DNA from: Grifola frondosa
Lineage: Eukaryota; Basidiomycota; Agaricomycetes; Polyporales; Grifolaceae
Length of the DNA: 64,000 nucleotides
NCBI GenBank assembly: GCA_001683735.1
Contig: LUGG01000002.1
Coordinates: 2,666,001-2,730,000, forward strand
Direction: 5' to 3'
Part shown: positions 39,369 through 50,255 of the stretch, piece after piece
Position numbering within the stretch: position 1 is the stretch's first letter
Layout of the letters: every line of letters begins with the position of its first letter
Notes under the pieces: generated by a model
What the model was told of the DNA's origin: nothing
The model's database searches: none
The model's input: only the letters and a program-made list of their open reading frames with translations
Position numbers and translations under genes: made by a program

Positions 39369-39570
39369 GCGGGGTGGCAGCTGTGAACTACTACCAGAAT
39401 GCGGGCTAATCATGCCTCTTGTGCCGTCGGGACGCGCAAGCCTTCGTGTAGCGGGGCGGCAGCTGTGAACTACTAGAATGCGAGGATGAAGCAGCTAATC
39501 ACGCCTATTGTGCCGTCGGGACCCGCACAAGAGGTGTGATTAGCTGTGCCGTTGCGACGCGCAAGCTTTC
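39369..39570. repeat. Direct repeats in the AKR2 upstream region
   Basis: Two units of about 82 bp (39,369-39,450 and 39,451-39,530) share GGCAGCTGTGAACTACTA, GCTAATCA and TGTGCCGTCGGGAC; a third partial copy follows to about 39,570. They lie 130-330 bp upstream of the AKR2 start and could hold a repeated regulator site. Confidence 0.65.
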
Positions 39571-40194
39571 TCCGTTGGATCTGGGATTGGCATCTCAGCG
39601 ACTCGGCGTAGAGTACTGTATACGCGTGACAAGGTTTTCCTGATATATGCAGACATTCGTGTCTGACAATATCAACATATTCTGATGTCTGGGGTTATCT
39701 CGAGTAAGGAGGTAAGTATTTGAAGTTTAAAGTTTAAGCGCTTACCTGAGGACATTGTTGGGCGTCTATTGCGGAGGAGGAGGAGGAGGAGGATCAATTT
39801 GGCAAACACCAGTAAATATTGCAACGGATGCCGCACGCTTGATCAACGACACTAGTGTAACCACTGACGACCGACCTGAATTCCTTATATAGCATTTAAG
39901 CAACACTCAGTGATAGATTGTGCCAGGTCCACTGCGGAATTGTCTTATCGCGATACCTGGAGTCTGGCGGCGCTAGAGTCATGCGATGAGCGTGAGTAGA
40001 GAGCGATACGATAACATCCGAACCTGAACGACATTCCTTCGCCGTAATACAAGTCGAAGCAACAATTTTGCAAACTCGAACGCATCACTGCGAAATATCC
40101 GTGTATGCAATGATTCCATAGCAAATCGGGTTATCCAGTCGATATTATCCACACAATATCAATAAAGACAGCAAAGCTGGCCGTACTTTGATCC
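39571..40194. other. Intergenic between AKR2 and AKR3
   Basis: About 620 bp with a (GGA)n microsatellite at 39,773-39,792 and otherwise AT-rich sequence. No gene seen. Confidence 0.5.
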
Positions 40195-41637
40195 CTACTT
40201 CTTCAACGGTGGGGTGTCCCCAAAAACAAGTGCGAGCATCCCAGGGGGATACCTGTCCCCTCCCTGCCCACATCAGCCGCATTCACGATCGCGCGGACCT
40301 CCCGCACGTCCTCCGGTGTCAGTTTCACGTTGAGCGCTCCCATGTTCTCCCTCAGGTTCTACACAAAGCGAACGGTTAGTCATCGGCGGGAAGGAGGTTG
40401 TGAGAGGGAGGCATACGGCATCTTGGTGGTCCCTGGAATGGGAATGATGTTGTCGCCCTGGGCGAGCAGCCATGCCAGCGCGACTTGGCCGGCGGTCGCG
40501 CCGTGCTTCTCGCCCAGCCTTTGTAGTCCGGAAGCAATCTTGAGGATGTTCGGGAAGTTCTCCTTTGAGTACCTAAAATTTCGCTTCAGACCATTATCTA
40601 GCTGATAATGTTCGGCACGTGTCTCACCTCGGCACGGTGCGCCGGAAGTCGTCCTCTGCGAAGTCCTCCGGACCTTTCTGCAATATTTGCTATTCAGCGA
40701 TGATACAAATAAAATGCGGCATATATGCGCACGTATTTGCCTGTTATCAGACCACGCCCGATGGGTGAGTACGCGACGATGGTGACACCGAGCTCGCGGG
40801 CAGTCTTCAAGAGCCCGATCTTCTCGTCCTCGACGTCGAGCGTGAACGGCGAATACTCGACTTGCACCGCGGCGATCGGGTGTACGGCGTGCGCGCGGCG
40901 AAGCGTCTCGGAGGAGCACTCAGAGAGGCCGATGTATTTGACCTTACCAGCACTATGCGGAAACATGCTCAAATGGTATACACAAAGACATTGCCGGATG
41001 CATACTGGACGAGTTTGGCCATGGCACCGACGGTAAGCTGGTATTTGCATCAGTACACCGCATATATGCATTCAAATGTCTTCGGCACCTCTATGGGAAC
41101 TGTTTGATCCACCCTACGCAAAACGGATTAGACTGAGCAATTTGGACAGATATGCACAACACACCGATGGGAATAGTAGAGATCGACATATTCCACACCA
41201 AGTCTGCTGAGCGACTTCTCCAGCGCCTTCGGGACGTACTCGGGGTCGCCATTGACGGCCCTGTTCGGGTCTCCGTGCGCGAGGGAGAACTTGGTCGCAA
41301 GGAAGATCTCGTTCCTCTTCCCGGTCTTCTTGAACCTGCACATGGCGTCAGCGCCGGCCCGTGTCATACGCGTAGACGGACCATTTGCCGAGGAGGAGCT
41401 CGTTGTCGTTGTAGACATCGGACGTGTCCCAGTTGGTGCATCCGCTCTCGTAGACGGCATCGAGCAGCTACGTCGCGCATCAGGAGGGCATGCGCTCCTA
41501 GGAGGGAGCGGCATTACCTTCAAGCCCTCTTCATCGGACATGGGTCTGCCATAGTACGCAGATATGCCCATGGCGCCGAATCCGATGGCGGTAACGTTTG
41601 CGTTGCCAATCTTGCGTGTTGGAAGGGTGGGCGGCAT
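40195..41637 (-). CDS. Aldo/keto reductase AKR3
   Basis: Third AKR paralogue, not part of the mirrored block. Seen: [141 protein letters not shown] and [20 protein letters not shown]. The final exon is one base out at about 40,257 (a run of four C on the plus strand); beyond it the expected end FGDTPPLKK stops at 40,195. The neighbour upstream is HPM1 in divergent orientation. Confidence 0.87.
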
Positions 41638-42163
41638 GATGGAGGTTGAGGGAAAGGAGGTGCGCAGTCACAGGCAGTCGCTTATGATGCTCACCGTTTT
41701 TTTAGTCTTCTGGATGAGCCAACTATAGAATTCATTGCTTGGTAATGTGGAGTAAGGCGCTTCTCAGCCCGGCTGGATTCGGAGGCGTGGAGTGCAGTAG
41801 CACATGTATGTTGTGTCTTGGCTGCTGGAGTATGCAACTTCGAAGGTCTACCCGGAGTATTAAATGGATATTGATAGAATAGATATCGATGGATAACATG
41901 ACAAGTGGCAAATTAGGTGTCAATTCATGGGAATAACGCGTAGTTCGCATCAAGGTACATGACCCTAACCCTTCTTTGGGTCTCAAAAACGCCTGACCCT
42001 ACAAATACAACTTTTCGCTGCTGAAAATTAGTTATTCTTGCACTGTTGCAACTGCGTCAGTAATACTTGATTAGTTGAGTAAGTAAGTACTGAGTTTTTT
42101 GTGCGCGCGGAGTGTTGATTGATGATTGAATCAAAGTAACAAGCTTATAGATCTATAGACGAC
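41638..42163. promoter_or_regulatory. Divergent intergenic region, AKR3 / HPM1
   Basis: 526 bp, AT-rich toward HPM1. No gene seen; holds both promoters. Confidence 0.45.
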
Positions 42164-43452
42164 ATGTTCAAATTCAACTTCGATGTTGACGATGACGACA
42201 CAACGGCAGAGCAACAAAACCGAGACGAATCCGACGAGAGGCCAACTGCCGTCATCGAGAAACCATGCACCGAAATCTCCCTCACCGAGCTCGTAATTGC
42301 ACGCCTCCTCTCTTCCCGCTGCTACACTCATGAGCCCACCAGCTTTCCACCCTTCCGCCGGTAATCTCGTACTCTCCCCTCGCCATCCCGTTGACATCGC
42401 AGCGGCACCTCACGCTGGCACGGAGAGACCTCTTCGATGCTCGCTTTCAGCTGATTCAATCAGAGGACTCATCGGGCGCGAACGACGTCAATTCATCCGA
42501 CTTGGAGTTCTTGGACGCGCCGTCTGATCTTGTCCCTGGAGTGTACGAAGGTGGTTTGAAGACATGGGAATGCAGTCTCGATCTGGTAGATTGCTTAGAT
42601 GGGATGCACGGGCTGAGGTGGCTCGCAACTTACGCGGGAAGAGGGTTTTGGAGGTATGTATTCCTCCATATGAGTATCCTTGTGCTGTGCGCAAACAACA
42701 CGTCCGTAGTTGGGCTGCGGCACGGCAATCCCATCGCTATACCTCCTCAACAAGATCTTCTCCGATACCGAACGTCTGGATCCCGACGTGTACATCCATC
42801 TTCAGGACTACAATGACCTCGTCCTGCGCCTCGTCACGCTTCCAAACCTCATCCTCGCATGGTGTGCGTCTACCTTACCGTCTTATTTCCTCTCGCTCCC
42901 TAAACACACTGTACAGATATGTCCCCCGCGTCCGCAGCCTATCGCTCAACAGCGCCAGCCTCCGACTCCGAGCCAGATTCTGACGCATCCCCACTTCCCC
43001 CTGCAGACCCGACGCAACCCGGCGAGCTCCCGCTCACCCCAGCACTAACCGCCGCATTTCTCGCATCCCTCTCCGCGCACCACGTCCATCTGCACTTCTT
43101 CGCCGGCGGCTGGTCCGCGTTCGACGTGCCGCTCACCGGCGGCCCGTACGACCTCGTGCTCACCTCCGAGACGATATACCGCCCAGACAGTCTCCCGTCG
43201 CTCGTCTCTCTACTCCGGCGCGCGAGCCGTCCGCGTACCCTCGACGAGCTCACATCGGAACTAACGATCTCCGATGCGCCCTCGGGTTGCGTGTGCCTCG
43301 TCGCCGCGAAGCTTGTGTACTTCGGCGTCGGCGGTGGGGTGTCTGAGTTCGTACGCGCGGTGGAGAGAGAGGGAGGCACGGTGCGGACGGTATGGGAGCA
43401 CAAGGAGGGCGTGAAGCGGAGCGTGATGCGTGTCGCGTGGGCTGCGGAGTAA
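42164..43452 (+). CDS. HPM1: Histidine protein methyltransferase (HPM1/METTL18 family)
   Basis: AdoMet-dependent enzyme that methylates a histidine of ribosomal protein uL3 in yeast and human relatives. Seen: MFKFNFDVDDDD, a start typical of this family; the AdoMet motif I VLE/LGCGTAIPSLYLL split by an intron at about 42,655-42,710; LQDYND (motif II region) and the signature LVLTSETIYR. Introns at about 42,293-42,342, 42,655 and 42,863. One frame break at about 42,602 (GGG), where DG is followed out of frame by DARAEVARNLRGKR. A housekeeping gene sitting between the two arms of the duplicated terpene block, so it is probably an ancestral resident rather than a cluster member. Confidence 0.88.
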
Positions 43453-43899
43453 TTCTTGAGGCTTTATTTGCTGATGCGGGGCGTTGCATTGATCGACCAT
43501 TGCTGCTTCCGGCCGTGCTACATAAAGTGTTGTCCATTAGCGCTCGTGCGCGTTATTGACTTTGGAGACAATAATTCGGCTTGTTTTATGACTTGTAGCA
43601 CGGTCATGGGGGAAAAATGTCGCTCAGGTTCGGATGTTATCTTGTCGCTCTTTACTATGCTCGTCGCATGACTCCGGACTCCAGGTTGGTGATAATACAA
43701 TTTCGCAGTGGACCTGACACAATCATATGAGTGTTGTTCAGCGGTGAATATCGATTCTCCGACGCAAGTCGGATTTGCACCCCAGGCCAAGTCGCGTTAC
43801 TAAGTCTGCACCTTACTCAATGCCCTAGTCTACATCCTCAAAAGCCTCGCTGCCGCCGCGCCAAGTGAGTTGGCTAGTGCGGGCAGCTGCCTTGCGTGG
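43453..43899. other. Intergenic downstream of HPM1
   Basis: About 450 bp without a recognisable gene; contains the HPM1 3' UTR and one duplication breakpoint. Confidence 0.45.
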
Positions 43900-44392
43900 C
43901 GATGGCACCACGCTTGTGTAGCCCTGGAGGCTGGAGTGCTCTTAACAAGACGCGTCGGCGGGTAGAAAAGCCCGAGACTTCGAAGAAGACGATTATCGCC
44001 GCGGATTGCCATGGCTGACGCGCTGACGTCCGGCGATGTGGATTGGGTATTCGCAGGAGAACTTTCCGAAATTCTCAGGCTGTCTGCAGGGCAGCAGAAG
44101 ATCGGCGGCAAGCACGGCGCGACTGCGGGCCAAGTGCGGGGCGACGAGATCAACCCCTACACGGGACCACCAAACTTGTGTGCCCTATATCTCCGTTCAA
44201 ATTTATGTGGTACTAATATTGCTGTGCACAGAACGTGAAGGAAACCTGGGTGCGCTGTGCGTCCGGCCCACCCCGTGGAGGAGGTGCGACGGATCGCAGA
44301 CAACGCTGACGCGACGCATGGAGACGAGTACCCTTCTTGGTTCCTCTCCACGCTGTTCGCAAACACGCCTGTGCTCCAGGAGCAGGTGCTGA
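43900..44392 (+). pseudogene. Truncated AKR remnant (mirror copy of AKR2)
   Basis: Only the C-terminal half of an aldo/keto reductase remains. Seen across three frames: DFEEDDYRRGLPW (about 43,975), [26 protein letters not shown], then EVRRIADNADATHGDEYPSW and LFANTPVLQEQ. The N-terminal half with the catalytic Asp, Tyr and Lys is absent. The stop of AKR2 (GAG TAG) has become GAG CAG here. Convergent with TPS-B exactly as AKR2 is convergent with TPS-A. Confidence 0.8.
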
Positions 44393-44618
44393 TACGGGTG
44401 TGCCCGCCGGGGAGCGTGATAGCATACATGGAGCACCTCCTCGTGCATTATGATATTTGTTGAATTATCAGGGCAACATTGTATAGTCTTCTCCTGTCCG
44501 CATCAGATTTAATGGCTGAACGTAAGGCGGGATGTATGGACCGTCGGTTGCACTCGATAAATATTTTAGCAATAATACGCAACATATAAGATCCACACCA
44601 GTATCAACGTGGTCATGC

Positions 44619-45843
44619 TCAGAATCCTAGTTCCTCGAGTCGTAGCGTGGCGTGTTGACATGAAATTCAATGTATCCCTGCAAAACCATATCATACTGAT
44701 CCGGAGATGCGGAACGGCAAGAAAACTACTCACCATGAAGAATTTATGGCAGAATGCCGCAAGTTCTCCATCTCCCTCCGCTAGTGCTTCGACACGGTGG
44801 ATCGTGTTGGCGACCTCGTTGGCAAGCTCGCGAAGGACGGCAGTGGGAGTCTTCTGCTCAGTAGCGGCGCGTAAGTGGATGTAATTGTCCGTTTCTCCGG
44901 CGACGCATTCTTTGTAAAACGAAAGCCTAAACAGAGCCTCTTGCATTAAAACAGACATGGCGCACATTTCAATGGGGACTTACACATCACTGAAAGAGTT
45001 CGTTATTAAAAGTCGTTAGGAATACATTAGAATCAAGATGAGCGGGAGACATACTTTCCACAATTGAGGATGAAGCACAACTCACTGAAATCGTAGAGTT
45101 CGAATAAATACTGTAAGAAATATATGCAGTAATATCAGGAGACTCACGGGATCAATTGAAGGTACGAGTTGATTCCAGCCCTCCAACTCTTGGGAAATAG
45201 AAAGTACGCATACGGAGGACCAAGGCCTGATAATGTGCGGAAATAATCGGGGAACCGTGGGCGAGGGTGTGGTCGTGATCGCCTTCGTGTTCTCGATGTA
45301 CACCGCAGTCATGAAGTCAAGCGTACTGTTGATAATCGCAGTCGCACCGATCGCCGGCCAGAAATCATACGCAGTCTTGATGTGGTTGGCCAGGCAGTCC
45401 AGCACGGGGTCCAGCTGCCCTTCTCCATGAGTGAAACGTTTAGCAAACTGTCCGACCGGCTCGGGGTCGCGTGTGCAATGGTCTTCAGCGTAGAGGCCGC
45501 CGGCTGTGAAGAGTGCTATGAAATATTGGTGGTCGACGCTAGTGTGGCCGTAGGCCGTCTCTGCCAGATTGCAGCTTTCTTCGTTGAGTTTGTATTTGAG
45601 TGCGGTGCTGAGGCCGGATTGCATAACTCCATCTGGGTGGCGAGTCTGTGCCTGAGCTCAGGATTGGGGCGTGTGTGCGGGGGTGTGTAGTCGAGGTTCA
45701 CAAGGAAGTGTCGGATAATTTGCTTTGTATCGTCTGTGGGGCGTTCATGAATATTGGAAGCGTGGGGATGTTAGCGCATATCTCTCACCATCAACGGCGG
45801 AGACCTCAGAACGGAACGATGAGTGGAGAGACTCGATGGGCAT
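44619..45843 (-). CDS. Terpene synthase TPS-B (trichodiene-synthase-like family)
   Basis: Close paralogue of TPS-A in opposite orientation, sharing exon layout, intron sequence and upstream sequence. First metal motif reads YAEDHCTRDPEP: the first Asp of TPS-A is Glu here, which may weaken metal binding. Second motif NDV/LSFYKE is intact, with the same 6-nt micro-exon (44,984-44,989). Splice sites look canonical throughout, including the acceptor lost in TPS-A (45,111). Frame breaks: about 45,621, about 45,189 (shared with TPS-A) and about 44,641 near the C-terminus, where the family frame ends LGF at 44,619 and the literal frame stops at 44,627. Either a recent pseudogene or a gene with assembly errors. 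The product cannot be predicted. Confidence 0.78.
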
Positions 45844-45911
45844 GTTGTGCAGACGAATGGTATGTTGCACCTGTGAATTGTGTGGTGAGGAGAAGGGAGC
45901 GATGAGTGAGC

Positions 45912-45917
45912 TTTATA
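45912..45917 (-). promoter_or_regulatory. TATA box of TPS-B
   Basis: TATAAA on the minus strand, 69-74 bp upstream of the TPS-B start, in the block conserved with TPS-A. Confidence 0.6.
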
Positions 45918-47340
45918 AATGTATCTGCATGTCCATACCTATCGGCACCATTCGCACACCATGGTGATAGCGCGCACCGAGGCTGGAATAACCGCCCTCA
46001 GTGAATGTCGCACCATGAGTAACCCAACAGCACCTAATCTCAATCCGTGCAGGAGATATTCAAGTTGAACGTCGGCGTAATGAAAATGGGAAGCGCCTTT
46101 GATCTCTGAGTGCCGATTCCGAAGACAGGTGGGGCTGACGGTAGAACAATACGCGCCAAAGTTGCCCTGGAAGTACATCAGTTGACATCCTCTGATACAT
46201 CTGTCTGCGTACCTGGAGCATGTTGCTTTGATTCATCCGGAGACAAGGGCACTCTGTACGTTCTTTCGGTAAGATTCATGGAAGACTGTACAGAACATGC
46301 AGTGTCTGCTTTCATGCTCGGGTGCCGGTGCCGCCGGGTGCATTGCCATAGCAGATTGCAAGAGAATGATGAGTTGTCGCAGAGCCGCGGAGCGTCAAAT
46401 GTCAAATCAGCTACGCAGCCAGGCGCGGAGATCTGCCCCCTTCCTTTGATTTTGGAGAGAATTGTGTCCCCGTTATGGGTTCTTCCGCTTCGGCCTCCTC
46501 TGCATTGTAAAAAACAAGCGAGCATGAACTTACAATGACCACTTTTGCTTTAGCCAATTTGCCATTCGTCAGGCAGGCAGTGCAGCAGAAAATAATAGGA
46601 AGTGACAAGGAGGCGTCGAATGGTGTGGCTGGGCCTAAGCTTTCGACAAATAAACTGCGGCAAATCAGCCAGCTTGTAAGTTATGCCAAGGTCGCCCGAG
46701 CAAGGCAGCCAGCGCTGTGAACGACCGAAGTAGCTCGAAGTTCGTGAGAGATTCAGCTTCTGAACATACATGTCACGATATTAGTACATGCGCTGCTTAG
46801 ACCGCGCTGTAGTTCCGAACAGCTGTATCCGTTCGATTATATAATCTTGTTCCAGCGCAAAATGCATTCACCAGGAACCGACGACTCCTGCGCAGGGAGA
46901 ACATCGAGTACAACCTAGAATATCAACAGTGGAAAAGATTTTTCTGTTTCCTATTCATACAGTCGGAAAAGCGATGGAAATTGGTTGTCTGACTACGTAC
47001 CTCGCCGGACTTGCAAGTAACTGTCTGCCTTACTTGATGTGCAAATTGGCCATGGGAACAAACTAAGTTGACAACTGGACCAGCGACTCCGAGGCGGACT
47101 TGTTTCACTACGGTGTCAAATTTCTGCCATAAGCGCTGAGCGCCTCCGCATCCACATTTGGCGCTATTTGGCAGCAACATTCAGTGTTGCCGTCCAATGC
47201 AGGTACTGGTTAGTTTTTATTCATCTGTGATGGCTCGTGACACCATGGTCTAACCTCGGAGGACCTCCACTACTCGGACCATGCTGCGCCAACGCGGGCA
47301 CCATTGACCATTTGATCATTGCCCATCCAATTACCGCCTG
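45918..47340. other. Intergenic, mirror of the AKR1/TPS-A spacer
   Basis: 1.4 kb without a recognisable gene, between the TPS-B promoter and the outer AKR remnant. Short open frames such as 46,110-46,538 lack family resemblance. Confidence 0.45.
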
Positions 47341-47773
47341 ACGTACTAGATGAGACTCAGGGAGACTGAGACGCGCAGCAAGATGTTCTTCGCGACGAAA
47401 GGCGGCCGCAGGTATAGGATGAGCGCGGCGAGACAGAATACATTCACTAAACATTTGAGAAATCTCTCGATAAGCTCGCCGAGGAATACGTTGACCTGCA
47501 TTATTCGTATCGGTATGTTAGACTCGAATGCGCACCATCGTAAGCTCATTCGTGTCGTTTCAAGGGCCAATGAGATGAGAAAGTTGCGATTACGTAGATG
47601 CGTGCGTGTAAATTTTTTGTACATTTTTCGTTGTTCCCACCTTGCATGCTCACCCTGTTGCAGGGCTGGCAAGGCAAATACCTCGGCATCTCTGCATATC
47701 CCACCGAGACCCTGAGTCTGCACATGCGGTGCACCGGACCTCGGCGCTGCAAGTTAAGTACTAGCCATACCTG
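47341..47773 (+). pseudogene. AKR remnant, 5' portion (mirror copy of AKR1), interrupted by the transposon
   Basis: Degenerate aldo/keto reductase. Seen in shifting frames: MFFATKGG, FEKSLDKLAEEYVDLHYSYR, GKYLGIS, then ALQVKY-stop-PYL, which matches [11 protein letters not shown] of the intact paralogues. Intron sequence (CCTTGCATGCTCACCCTGTTGCA) is nearly the same as in AKR1, showing that AKR1 is its sister. It ends at the TG before the left inverted repeat of the element and continues at 61,212. The TAG at 47,762-47,764 and earlier frame changes show it was already broken, or decayed after insertion. Confidence 0.85.
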
Positions 47774-47789
47774 CATCAGCAAAATCCGA
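47774..47789 (+). repeat. Left terminal inverted repeat, 16 bp
   Basis: CATCAGCAAAATCCGA, preceded by TG at 47,772-47,773 (target duplication). Its exact reverse complement is at 61,196-61,211. Confidence 0.93.
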
Positions 47790-48165
47790 ATGTGTCTTGA
47801 ATTATCTTAAATCGACTTAAAACTATCTTAATTCTTCTTGAGTTATCTTTTTGGGTCTGGAACTGTCTGATTAAACCTTTCCAAGAATAAAAAGTGTCTT
47901 TAAGAAGCTTAAAGAAGCTCAAGCCGTATCAGAAACACTTCAATGCCGAAGCTTTCAGCGTTGTCTTAGAGAATTTATTTATCTTGCTAGTCTCTGAGTC
48001 ATCTGCATGTTCTTTTGCGGCCTTAATGCTCTTGCGGTTTCTGGTACAAATTAGCATAGCTTTGGCATCCGAACTCTTAGCATCTTTTTAGAGTCTTTAA
48101 TTATCTTGTCAGTGTCTGAACTATCTGTACGTTCTTGTGCGGTCTTCAACCTCTTGCATATATCT
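47790..48165. repeat. Left subterminal repeat region
   Basis: AT-rich sequence dense in TATCTT(A/G) and GTTCTT words. A 60-bp imperfect direct repeat occurs at 47,979 and 48,101 (both begin TTATCTTG and contain GTTCTTNTGCGG). The same words appear in the right end in inverted orientation, as expected for transposase binding sites of CACTA-type elements. Confidence 0.7.
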
Positions 48166-50255
48166 TGTTTTTCACCAACATATGCAGATATAGCTGACAT
48201 GAACTGATGAGGACGAGATAATAAATTGTAGAACTTCGAGAGGATTCAAGCAAAGCAGAAGCGCACAACAGACGTAGCGGGTGAAAAGGACCTAAACTGA
48301 GTAAGTCTCGAGAATAATCATGATGGGTCATGCCAATGAGATCACGAATATCAATGCATCATTGACGGGTAGAGGTACATCACGAACAGCACGACTGCGC
48401 GTCGTGTGGGGTGGAGAGGCAGCCGCTGCAGCTCCGCGGGATGGGCGAGGGCGCGACCGTACTGCTCCGGTAAATGAAGGCTATCTGCATGCCATGACTT
48501 CTGGATTTCCGGCCTCTTGGGAGACATAGACAGGTTATCGTATTGACTGTTATCGTCAATGTTGATGCTGTGATGTGATGACGGATAGCTGCGTACCGGG
48601 TGCACGAAGAATGTCCATTCTGTCCTTGCAGGCACATGTAGACCCATCGGAGAAATGTCTCAAGTGTGGTTCCTGCAAAATGAACGGGCCAGACGGAGGG
48701 ATTGTTACCAAAGTACAACTCACGGATGGTCGCCAACAAGATACACCTGCTCCTGGAAGAAAATCATCGGGTCATCTAGGGTATATTACTAGTAGAATCC
48801 ACAAAAGCAGCATCATGTATGTAGGTAGAAAATTCGAGCCGTGGCGAGTCTATGGTCCAGAAAATCATTACGGTGCAGGGGTTGAGTGCAAACTGGTCTC
48901 ATCGTTCACGTCGTCATTTCGCAGACGCATGCCACGGCGAGAAACAGCTATTTGCCTTCAAGTTGCGTCGCGCGCATTGGCTGTAAAAATGGTTCAGTCA
49001 CCAGGTAGTCAGTACACCAGAGCTCATGTTCATGAACAATGCCCGCACGTACTTGCAAGTCCGATCGATTAACCCAGCGGAGGGCTCTGACATGCGATCT
49101 TGTGCTTCCGGCAGAAGAAGCACACAAGGGTGAGCAGCTTCTTCAGTGTATCCTTGACAAGGGTACACAGGCATGCGCATGGACGGCGAGTCGTCCGGGA
49201 CCGAAGACGTGCAGGCGTGGAGGGTATTGATATTAGCAACGAGTTGTGGGCGAGGCGCGTAGATGAACGGAGGAGAGTAGTAAGAGGAAGGGGAAGGATG
49301 GCCTCAGCCTGCTTGTGGCTCGTCGAAGTGCGGGTATACGTAGAGGCAGGAAGGCGGCTGGTGCATTCTGATGGTCAGCTGGCGGCTGTCACCTTGCGAT
49401 CCACCGACGCCGCTCCCGCTGTTCCACCGGCTGCGCACTGAGATGAATATAAAGGCTCTCCGACGTGTGATTGCTCCTAACTAGGTGCAGTGGTGGCAGG
49501 GTGCATTGCACGCGCATCGTTTCAGGGGATGCAACGTACCACGGATCAGCCCGTGTGTTCACCATTGGCTCCCATTCCCTAGCGTCAAAGTATGGTCTTG
49601 CATCAAAGGATGCGGGGAAGACGCACGTCTACGTGTGAAAACAGGTCCTGATGAATCACACTGCTTCGCCTCCATGAGTAGCTGGGGTGATTTGAGCACG
49701 GCCATACATCCGGAGGGCTGTTCCACAGGCCGCGAGGACTCGATTGTCCTCGAGACTGACTGGGAGCGGGTGTGGATGCGATGAATAGAATTGAGACTGG
49801 AAAGGCAGGGGGTACTCACGATTGGTTCTCATCCTATGCTCACGCTCCCACTCAAGATATTTCACTGTCATCCGGCAGTCCTCAAATTCCTCGCAAGCGT
49901 ACGGCGGCAGTGAAGGTCTCTGAAGTCATGCTTGTGCAGGATCCCTCGATGGTCTCATTGAAAGAATGGAGTATATGTCCGCTAGAGGTGCGAGAACGCG
50001 CCGGGGGAGATGCAGACGTCGACGGCATGCATATGGGACGGCCAAACATCTGTTCATGGGGACGGGACTCTCAATGCACAGAGCCATGGTGCGACTCCGG
50101 AGGTGGCTGTTGCTGAAGCGCGGGATGACGACGAAGTAAACTTTGTCCTGCAGGACCTTGAGGCCCACTCTCCCTTGTCAGCTGAGAAGTTCGTGTTGTA
50201 TGAATTGGGCAGCATCTACGCACCGTGTGCAGCATCGCATGAGATACAAGGATAT
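48166..50255. other. Unidentified internal segment of the transposon
   Basis: About 2.1 kb between the left subterminal repeats and the transposase stop. Open frames exist on both strands (for example plus 48,575-49,072 and 49,772-50,116; minus 48,380-48,739), but none shows a motif I recognise. GC content is gene-like, so a further captured fragment or a decayed accessory gene is possible. Confidence 0.4.

Noticed and set aside
43830..44153. A minus-strand protein opposite the inner AKR remnant
   Set aside because: It is the reverse-strand shadow of the plus-strand AKR remnant.
48380..48739. A BTB/POZ-like protein on the minus strand in the element
   Set aside because: Only a vague resemblance (TFLRWVYM); no consistent domain could be followed across frames.
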